From: Leifsonia sp. fls2-241-R2A-40a
Lineage (GTDB): Bacteria; Actinomycetota; Actinomycetes; Actinomycetales; Microbacteriaceae
Direction of reading: 5' to 3'
DNA length: 64,000 nt
Assembly: GCF_030209575.1 (NCBI RefSeq)
Contig: NZ_JARVRS010000001.1
Coordinates: forward strand, 186,001-250,000
Shown here: positions 58,346 through 64,000 of the stretch, piece by piece
Numbering within the stretch: the stretch's first letter is position 1
How the letters are laid out: each line of letters starts with the position of its first letter
The notes under the pieces: generated by a model
What the model saw: the letters and a program-made list of their open reading frames with translations, nothing else
Told to the model about the DNA's origin: nothing
Databases searched by the model: none
Program-made: the position numbers and the translations under genes

Positions 58346-59059
58346 ATGGAACTCGTACTGGTCCCCGGATTCTGGCTCGGCGCGGACGCGTGGCGGGAGG
58401 TGGCGCCCGTCATCGAACAGGCCGGGCATCACGCCCATCCCCTCACGCTGCCGGGGCTGGAGTCGCGCGAGTCCGACCGCAGCGCGATCGGCGTCCGGGA
58501 GCACGTCGACGCGATCGTGCGCAGCATCGACGAGGTGGGCGACCCGTCGGCGCGCGACGTCGTCCTCGTCGGGCACTCCGGGGGCGGCCCTCTCGCGTAC
58601 GCGGCCACCGACGCGAGGCCGGAGCGGATCGCGCGCGTCGTCTACGTCGACTCGTGGCCGCTCGGCCCGGACGGGGTCGTCGCCGGCGACCTCGTTGGCG
58701 TCGACGGCGAGGTGGAGCTGCCCGAGTGGGACGACTTCGAGGATGCGGACCTCATCGACCTCACGGACGAGCAGCGGGAGGCGTTCCGCAGCGTCGCCGT
58801 GCCCGAGCCGGCCGCGGTGACCCGCGGGCCGATCCCGCTGAGCGACGACCCGCGGCGGCGCGCCGTCCCGGCGACCGTCGTCGCCTGCGAGTTCACTCCC
58901 GCCGACCTGCAGTCCTGGGTCGACGGCGGCTCACCGGTCGTGGTGGAGGTCGGAAAGCTCGAACGGTTGGATGTGGTGGAGTTGCCGACCGGGCACTGGC
59001 CGATGTTCACTCGGCCCTCCGAACTGGGAGCGCTGCTGGCGGAGCTCGCCGACCGCTGA
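58346..59059 (+). CDS. Alpha/beta hydrolase
   Basis: A 237-residue hydrolase. ELVLVPGFWLGADAWREV supplies the oxyanion strand, VVLVGHSGGGPLAYAA the nucleophile elbow (Ser in GHSGG), and LPTGHWPMFTRPSEL the histidine. The likely acid is in the VACEFTPADLQSW region, where Glu rather than Asp follows the strand. Similar to actinobacterial esterase or menaquinone-type hydrolases without known substrate. The ATG is leaderless by layout. Distinct from the hydrolase at 18654-19379. Confidence 0.88.
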   Translation: MELVLVPGFWLGADAWREVAPVIEQAGHHAHPLTLPGLESRESDRSAIGVREHVDAIVRSIDEVGDPSARDVVLVGHSGGGPLAYAATDARPERIARVVYVDSWPLGPDGVVAGDLVGVDGEVELPEWDDFEDADLIDLTDEQREAFRSVAVPEPAAVTRGPIPLSDDPRRRAVPATVVACEFTPADLQSWVDGGSPVVVEVGKLERLDVVELPTGHWPMFTRPSELGALLAELADR

Positions 59060-59087
59060 CGCCGCCTTCAGTGCTTCTGGTGCCGCC

Positions 59088-59633
59088 TCAGTGCTGCAGG
59101 GCGCTCTTGAGCAGGATCACGACGACGCCGAATGCGCCCGTCACGACCGCCCCGAGCAGGCAGATCGGCACCGGCCGGCCGCGCACGGCGAACACGGAGT
59201 AGCCGAGCAGCGCGAGCATCAGCACGGCCAACCAGAGAGCGAGTGCCACGCCGAAGTCCGGCGGGAGGACGCCCAGCGCCGCGAGCACCAGGGGGATGCT
59301 CGGAACGACCGCCGCCTCCAGCATCCCGCCGGACTCGCGCAGCGCGTGGCGGACCGAGTCGCGCACCCGGGTCCCGCCCGTGGTCTCTCCCTGGAAACCG
59401 AGAGCCGTGGAGTACACGTGCGCGAGCCAGAAGACGACGATGCTCACAACGCTGAAGACGAGCAACCGCACGGCCGACGCCTGGTCATCGTCTTGACCCG
59501 ACGCCGCCGCCACGACGCTGGCGTAGACGATGGTCCCGTAGATCGCGGCGGGCGACCCCCAGTGGCGCCACAGCCCGCGGTGGAGAGGGGCGTTGCGCCC
59601 GCCCGGCGCCTCCTCCGGCCCGTCGAGACCCAT
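59088..59633 (-). CDS. Membrane protein of unknown function
   Basis: A 181-residue integral membrane protein with about four helices, including YGTIVYASVVAAAS, VRLLVFSVVSIVVFWLAHVYSTAL, ESGGMLEAAVVPSIPLVLAALGVL and ALWLAVLMLALLGYSVFAV. The pattern FWLAHVY resembles small actinobacterial membrane proteins sometimes found with trehalase-type genes. The ATG (or the GTG one codon earlier) overlaps the stop of the GH15 gene, so the two are coupled. Role unknown. Confidence 0.78.
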   Translation of the reverse strand: MGLDGPEEAPGGRNAPLHRGLWRHWGSPAAIYGTIVYASVVAAASGQDDDQASAVRLLVFSVVSIVVFWLAHVYSTALGFQGETTGGTRVRDSVRHALRESGGMLEAAVVPSIPLVLAALGVLPPDFGVALALWLAVLMLALLGYSVFAVRGRPVPICLLGAVVTGAFGVVVILLKSALQH

Positions 59634-61483
59634 CACAGCCGATCCGGGTGCGCACCGGTGCGACGGGCGAGAGCCGCATCCAGGTCGATGGCGGCCCGGA
59701 TCAGCGCGAGGTGTGTGAACGCCTGCGGGAAATTGCCCAGCTGCAGACCCGTCGGGTCGATCTCCTCTGCGAACAGCCCGACGTGGTTGCCGTAGGTGAG
59801 CATCTTCTCGAACGCGTACTGCGCTTCATCCAGGCGATCGGCGTCGGTCAAGGCCATCACATAGAAGAAGGAGCAGAGCGAGAAGGTGCCCTCCTCCCCC
59901 GGCAGGCCGTCCGGGGAGGCGGCCGGGTTGTAGCGGTACACGAGACTGTCGGTCACGAGCTCCTCGCCGATCGCATCCAGCGTCGACAACCACATCGGGT
60001 CCTTCGGCGAGATCATCCCCACCTGCGGCATGAGGAGGGTGATCGCATCCACCACCTCGGTGCCCGGGTACTGGGTGAAGGCCTTGCGCTCCGGATTCCA
60101 GCACTGGGTGAAGACCTGCTCGTAGATGGCGTCCCGTGCAGCGGTCCAGCGCTCCAGCGGCGCGGGCAGACCGCGATCGCGGGCGATCCGCAACCCGCGG
60201 TCGAAGGCGACCCAGCACATGATCCGGCCGTAGGTGAAGTCCTTCCGGCCGCCGCGGGTCTCCCAGACGCCCTCGTCCGGTTGATCCCAGTTGTCGACGA
60301 GCCAGTCGAGGATGCCGCGCAGCTTCACCCAGCCGGGGTTGCCGATCGGACGGAACCGCTCGCCGATCGCCAGCGCCTCCAGCGCCTCCCCGTAGATGTC
60401 GAGCTGCAACTGATCGGCCGCGCCGTTCCCGACGTTCACCGGGCGCGAGTCCGCGTAGCCCTCGAAATGGTCGAGCACCAGCTCTTCCAGGTCGGACGAG
60501 CCGTCGATCCGGTACATGATCTTGAGCGGTCCCGACGACTCGCCGGCCTGCTCCACCACACGGTCGCCCGCCCAGATCATGAACGCGATGGCCTCCTCCG
60601 TATAGCCGAGGGCGAGCAGCGAGAACACGGAGAAGGACGCGTCGCGGATCCACGTGTAGCGGTAGTCCCAGTTCCGGACGCCGCCGAGCTGCTCGGGCAG
60701 GGCGGCCGTCGGTGCCGCGACCAGCGCCCCGGTCGGCGCGTACTGCAGCAGTTTCAGCACCATCGCCGAGCGCTCCACCGACTCCCGCCAGCGTCCCGTG
60801 TAGGTGCTGCGGGAGAGCCAGTCGCGCCAGAACGCGACGGTATCGCGGAACAAGCGGTTGCCCCGCGCGCGGCCCAGCTCGCGCGGGTCTCCGGTGGGCT
60901 GCGTCTCGAATGCGAAGAGGCGCAGTGCTCCGGCGGCCAGTGTGAAGGTGGTGTCGACATCGGCGCCGTCGAGCGCGTCGGCGTCCACACCGTGCAGGGC
61001 CGCCGTGTCGTCGCCCGCCTCGAAGCGGACCCCGTGCTTCAGGGCCGTCGCGGTGTGCTCGCGCCTCCCGTAGTCGAAGCGGGGACGGCACTGCAGCCGG
61101 AAGGTCAGTTCTCCCCGCACCACGCGGATCGCGCGGACGATGATCCGGCTCGGCGTCGCCACCGTCGGCTCGTCCGCGACGGGCATGAAGTCGATGACCT
61201 CGCCGACGCCGTCCTCGGACATGAACCGGGTGATCAGCACCGCCGTCTGGGGGAAGTACATCTGCCGGACGCGCATCCGCTCCCCCAGCGCGTGGATGCG
61301 GAAGAAGCCGCCCTTCTGCGGGTCGAGAAGCGACGCGAACACCGATGGGGAGTCGAAGCGCGGCGCGCAGAACCAGTCGATCGTGCCGTCGGTCGACACC
61401 AGCGCGACCGACTGGAGGTCGCCGATCATGCCGTGGTCGTCGATGTCCGGGAAGCCGCCGCTTCCGTGAGGTTCCGGCTCCAT
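59633..61483 (-). CDS. GH15 family glycoside hydrolase (glucoamylase/trehalase-like)
   Basis: A 616-residue (alpha/alpha)6-barrel hydrolase. The N-terminal beta domain begins IDDHGMIGDLQSVALVSTDGT; the barrel has YTWIRDASFSVFSLLALGY, WETRGGRKDFTYGRIMCWVAFDRGL and a late LFAEEIDPTGLQLGNFPQAFTH, where one catalytic glutamate lies. No signal peptide, so the enzyme is cytoplasmic, like the mycobacterial GH15 trehalase. Glucoamylase, trehalase or glucodextranase activity cannot be told apart here. The ATG at 61483 has GGAAAGG 6 bases upstream; a GTG two codons earlier is the alternative. Confidence 0.9.
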   Translation of the reverse strand: MEPEPHGSGGFPDIDDHGMIGDLQSVALVSTDGTIDWFCAPRFDSPSVFASLLDPQKGGFFRIHALGERMRVRQMYFPQTAVLITRFMSEDGVGEVIDFMPVADEPTVATPSRIIVRAIRVVRGELTFRLQCRPRFDYGRREHTATALKHGVRFEAGDDTAALHGVDADALDGADVDTTFTLAAGALRLFAFETQPTGDPRELGRARGNRLFRDTVAFWRDWLSRSTYTGRWRESVERSAMVLKLLQYAPTGALVAAPTAALPEQLGGVRNWDYRYTWIRDASFSVFSLLALGYTEEAIAFMIWAGDRVVEQAGESSGPLKIMYRIDGSSDLEELVLDHFEGYADSRPVNVGNGAADQLQLDIYGEALEALAIGERFRPIGNPGWVKLRGILDWLVDNWDQPDEGVWETRGGRKDFTYGRIMCWVAFDRGLRIARDRGLPAPLERWTAARDAIYEQVFTQCWNPERKAFTQYPGTEVVDAITLLMPQVGMISPKDPMWLSTLDAIGEELVTDSLVYRYNPAASPDGLPGEEGTFSLCSFFYVMALTDADRLDEAQYAFEKMLTYGNHVGLFAEEIDPTGLQLGNFPQAFTHLALIRAAIDLDAALARRTGAHPDRL

Positions 61484-61788
61484 GGTCACCCTTTCCGACG
61501 CTGTCGGTGCCGCTGCTCGCGCATGCTAACGCCGCGAAGACGGCCTCGGGTAGGGGGCACCGTCCGCCGCCGCACGGAACGATCGGCGCCTCGACACCGG
61601 CGGCCGAACTCCCCTCTAGCCGAGTACCGGCTCGCCGATGCATCATGCCGCCGACAGATCAACATCGGCCGGCGCCGGCACCATCGACCCTTCAGCGAAT
61701 ACGGGCTCGGCGCCACGGCCGGCCGGCTCCGGGGGGCGGAGCCGGCCGGTTGTCGGGAGGGCCCGCCAGGGCGCACGGGAGGGTCGGG
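61484..61788. other. Divergent intergenic region, GH15 promoter and upstream hairpin
   Basis: About 305 bases without a gene. On the minus strand, TAGCAT (61523-61528) is a -10 candidate for the GH15 gene. On the plus side, a perfect 13-bp hairpin with a GGGGG loop (61719-61749) stands 39 bases before the start of the membrane-protein gene. I see nothing else defined in the stretch 61530-61715. Confidence 0.5.
61719..61749 (+). terminator. Strong hairpin in the leader of the DUF998-like gene
   Basis: Arms 61719-61731 and 61737-61749 pair perfectly over 13 bp. There is no gene ending nearby on the plus strand, so this is either an attenuator in the leader of the 61789 gene or a barrier to upstream antisense transcription. 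Confidence 0.5.
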
Positions 61789-62898
61789 ATGACGAGCACA
61801 GGGCAGCACGAAACGACGAGGCTGACGGCGCGGGCCGCCGCACTCGACCTCGAAGGCGCGGCCATCGTGGTCGCCGCGATCGCCCTCGTGGCGGGAGCAC
61901 TGGTGGCGCTCCCGTTCTTCTGGGGACGGACGCTCGCGATCGCCGGTCCTGCCTCGGTGTCGCAGTTCGCAGCGATCGCGGCAGGCGTGGCGGGCGCGGT
62001 CTCCTATGCGGTCGGCCGGCTGTGGCACCGCGCCGCACTGACCCCGTTCGGCGGCCGGCCCGACCGGGCGGCCGACGCCTCCCCGGCGGGGCGCACGATC
62101 GGCGGCGCGGCCGTGTTCGACACGATCGTGATCGCCATAGCGCACGGCATCATCGCCCTGCTCGGCTGGCTGGTGCTCGGCGCGGTGCTCGCAGAGGGCT
62201 TCGCCGACGCGACCGTCTATTTCGTCTCCGCGACGGTCCTCGCCGGAGCGGCGGTCGGCGTGACGGCGTATGCGGTGTTCCTCTCGGCGACCCGCATGAA
62301 CCTCATGCGGCTGTCGACGGTGCTCGCCGTCTTCGCCATCGTCGGCATCCTGGCCGCGACCCTGAGCGCGCCCGATCCGCACTGGTGGATGTTCCACCTC
62401 AGCGCTCTCGGGATGACGAACAGCATCTCGTCGCTGACCTTCAACCTCACCCTGATCGTCGCCGGGCTGATGATGGCGGCGATCGCCCGCTACGCCACCG
62501 ATCTCGGCGCCGTCGGCAGAGGAGCGAGCGGCGGCGCGGGCACGGCACCCCGCTCGGCGGTCCTGCGCGTGCGCGTGTGCCTCATCCTCATCGGCGTGCT
62601 GCTCGCCGGCGTCGGGCTGTTCCCGCTCGACGTCTCGCAGGTGCTGCACAACGCGTCGGCGGTCGGGATGCTGCTCGCGTTCAGCTTCCTCGTCTTCTGG
62701 GTCCGGCGCGCCCTGCCGGAGGCACCGCGGGCATTCCTGGTGTTCAGCTACGCGTCGTTCGGGGTGATCGTGCTGGCCGCACTCTTCTTCGTGACCGGCT
62801 ACTACGTGCTCACGGCGACCGAGCTCATCGCGGGCGTGATCGTGTTCGCGTGGCTCACCGTCTACTTGCGCGTGAGCGGCGCGGCCGAGCGCGCGTGA
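61789..62898 (+). CDS. DUF998-like multi-pass membrane protein
   Basis: A 369-residue membrane protein with about nine or ten helices, starting around AAIVVAAIALVAGALVALPFF. Features such as PHWWMFHLSALGMTNSISSLTFNLTLIVAGLMM and a LFPLDVSQVLHNASAVGMLLAFS segment follow the DUF998 pattern of histidine- and serine-containing helices. The role is unknown. GGAGG lies 6 bases before the ATG. It is divergent from GH15, behind a strong leader hairpin. Confidence 0.8.
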   Translation: MTSTGQHETTRLTARAAALDLEGAAIVVAAIALVAGALVALPFFWGRTLAIAGPASVSQFAAIAAGVAGAVSYAVGRLWHRAALTPFGGRPDRAADASPAGRTIGGAAVFDTIVIAIAHGIIALLGWLVLGAVLAEGFADATVYFVSATVLAGAAVGVTAYAVFLSATRMNLMRLSTVLAVFAIVGILAATLSAPDPHWWMFHLSALGMTNSISSLTFNLTLIVAGLMMAAIARYATDLGAVGRGASGGAGTAPRSAVLRVRVCLILIGVLLAGVGLFPLDVSQVLHNASAVGMLLAFSFLVFWVRRALPEAPRAFLVFSYASFGVIVLAALFFVTGYYVLTATELIAGVIVFAWLTVYLRVSGAAERA

Positions 62899-62930
62899 GG
62901 AACGGGCCGCCCGACGTCGGTTGCCGCGGG

Positions 62931-62936
62931 TAGCGT
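62931..62936 (+). promoter_or_regulatory. Leaderless-type -10 box for the 62944 gene
   Basis: TAGCGT, 7 bases before the ATG. Confidence 0.55.
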
Positions 62937-62943
62937 TCCGGTG

Positions 62944-64000
62944 ATGGAGATCGCCGTGCTGGACCGCGCCGAGGCGCGGCGGATCGCCGTCCGGGCACAG
63001 CGGTTGGATGCGGCGCCGAACGAGGGGCTGGTCCCCCTGGTCGAGCACCTGACGTTCCTGCAGCTCGACCCGACCGCCGCCATCGCGCCGAGCGCCGACC
63101 TCATCGCGTACACCCGGCTCGGGCCGTCGTACCGGCCGGAGCACCTGCAGGAGGCGGTCGAGCGCGACCGCACGCTCTACGAGCTGAAGGCGCAGGACGA
63201 CCCGGTGCAGCCGCCGTTCGCGATGGTGCGTCCCGTCTCCGACCTGACGCTCACCCTGGACGCCATGGCCCGCGGTCCCGTCCACGCCGGCTGGCGTGCC
63301 TGGCTGGAGGCGAATCCGCGCTTCCGGCAGGACGTGCTCGACCGGCTGCGGGATGCCGGCCCGCTGCTGTCGAAGGACATCGCCGACACGGCCGAGGTGC
63401 CCTGGCAGTCGAGCGGCTGGACGCATGCGAAGAACGTCACACTGCTGCTCGAGCTGCTGCAGGGCCGTGGCGAGGTGGCCGTCGCAGGCCGGATCGGGCG
63501 GCAGCGCACCTGGGATCTCGCCGAGCGCGTCTACCCGTCCGGCATCGAGGTCGTCCCCGAGGAGCAGGCGGCCCCGCTGCGCGACGCGAAGCGGCTGCGT
63601 GCGCTCGGCATCGCTCGCCCGCAACTCGTCGGCGGCGCCGGTGTCCCGGTCCGGGTGGAGGGCAGCGGCCGGGAGTGGCGGCTCGATCCGGATGCCCTCG
63701 ACCAGCCGTTCACGGGCCGCACCGCGCTGCTCTCACCGTTCGACCGGCTCATCCACGACCGCGTCCGGACGCAGGAGCTGTTCGGCTTCGAGTATCTGCT
63801 GGAGATGTACAAGCCCGCCGCCAAGCGCCGCTGGGGCTACTTCGCCCTGCCGATCCTGCACGACGACCGGTTGGTCGGGAAGCTGGATGCGGCCGCCGAC
63901 CGCAAGGCAGGGGTGCTGCGGGTGGACGCGGTCCACGAAGACGAGCCGTTCGACGCGCAGACGTGCGACGACGTGGATGCTGCGATCGGCGACCTCGCGA
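62944..64000 (+). CDS. Winged-helix DNA-binding family protein (YcaQ/AlkX-like), 3' end outside the window
   Basis: At least 352 codons, running off the right edge. The N-terminus MEIAVLDRAEARRIAVRAQRLD and EHLTFLQLDPTAAIAPSADLIAYTR is the opening of the HTH_42 (COG3214) family, whose E. coli member YcaQ unhooks DNA interstrand crosslinks. A DRLRDAGPLLSKDIAD winged-helix segment follows, then LSPFDRLIHDRVRTQELFGFEYLLEMY and a GYFALPILHDDRLVGKLDA stretch, both typical. DNA glycosylase activity is a possible role. Only the last part of the gene, about 40-50 codons by family length, should be missing. Confidence 0.85.
   Translation, partial: MEIAVLDRAEARRIAVRAQRLDAAPNEGLVPLVEHLTFLQLDPTAAIAPSADLIAYTRLGPSYRPEHLQEAVERDRTLYELKAQDDPVQPPFAMVRPVSDLTLTLDAMARGPVHAGWRAWLEANPRFRQDVLDRLRDAGPLLSKDIADTAEVPWQSSGWTHAKNVTLLLELLQGRGEVAVAGRIGRQRTWDLAERVYPSGIEVVPEEQAAPLRDAKRLRALGIARPQLVGGAGVPVRVEGSGREWRLDPDALDQPFTGRTALLSPFDRLIHDRVRTQELFGFEYLLEMYKPAAKRRWGYFALPILHDDRLVGKLDAAADRKAGVLRVDAVHEDEPFDAQTCDDVDAAIGDLA

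Overview
The window is high-GC actinobacterial DNA (roughly 70% G+C by eye). It carries the actinobacterial gene order lysA-hom-thrC-thrB-rho-prfA with argS close by. Many genes have GTG starts and 4-base start/stop overlaps, and many have a TANNNT-type -10 box 6-9 bases in front of the start codon, as expected for leaderless transcripts. Together with a Rho carrying a Q/N/R-rich insert, a bacterial lipase-maturation-factor homologue and a DtxR/IdeR-type iron box, this fits Microbacteriaceae (Leifsonia-like). That taxonomic call is inferred from memory, not from a search. I see no insertion sequence, prophage, CRISPR array or rRNA. One tRNA is present.

Layout. 0.1-12.6 kb: translation termination (prmC, prfA), transcription termination (rho), aspartate-family amino acid synthesis (lysA, hom, thrC, thrB), an LmeA-like membrane protein and argS. 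12.7-22.8 kb: a lipoprotein, tRNA-Arg(CCG), rlmC, a two-gene ABC-2 exporter, msrB-msrA, an AbiEi/DUF559 fusion, hydrolases, an MscS channel and a COG4315 lipoprotein. 22.9-29.7 kb: a sugar operon (ROK regulator, binding protein, two permeases, GH4 phospho-glycosidase, BadF-type kinase). 29.7-38.5 kb: Pcm, a PuuD-like amidase, a TPM/PspA envelope-stress pair followed by an arginase-fold protein, a crotonase, a flavin disulfide reductase, a small HExxH protein and an SDR. 38.5-40.2 kb: an accessory island with somewhat lower G+C, encoding a secreted cysteine-containing protein and a two-helix membrane protein, flanked on both sides by copies of one inverted-repeat family. 40.2-50.9 kb: a SIP-domain gene with an iron box, an ATP-dependent DNA ligase convergent with a LigD-type polymerase domain, and assorted enzymes and membrane proteins. 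51-64 kb: a class A PBP with PASTA, a ClpC-like ATPase with a HAIR-like operator, an aldo/keto reductase, an Lrp regulator divergent from a DUF2000 gene, a GH15 hydrolase, a DUF998-like membrane protein and a truncated winged-helix protein.

How the genes work together. In the sugar locus, an ABC importer would bring in an unphosphorylated oligosaccharide, a kinase could phosphorylate it, and GH4 would cleave the phosphate ester; the ROK protein would control the set. TPM, PspA, MscS, the PBP and ClpC form a scattered envelope/protein-stress theme. The ligase and the polymerase domain are an end-joining pair, but no Ku gene lies in the window. The best candidates for something undescribed are the repeat-flanked secreted-protein/membrane-protein cassette at 38.5-40.2 kb, the inverted-repeat family itself (three copies), and the Q/N-rich Rho with its long leader.
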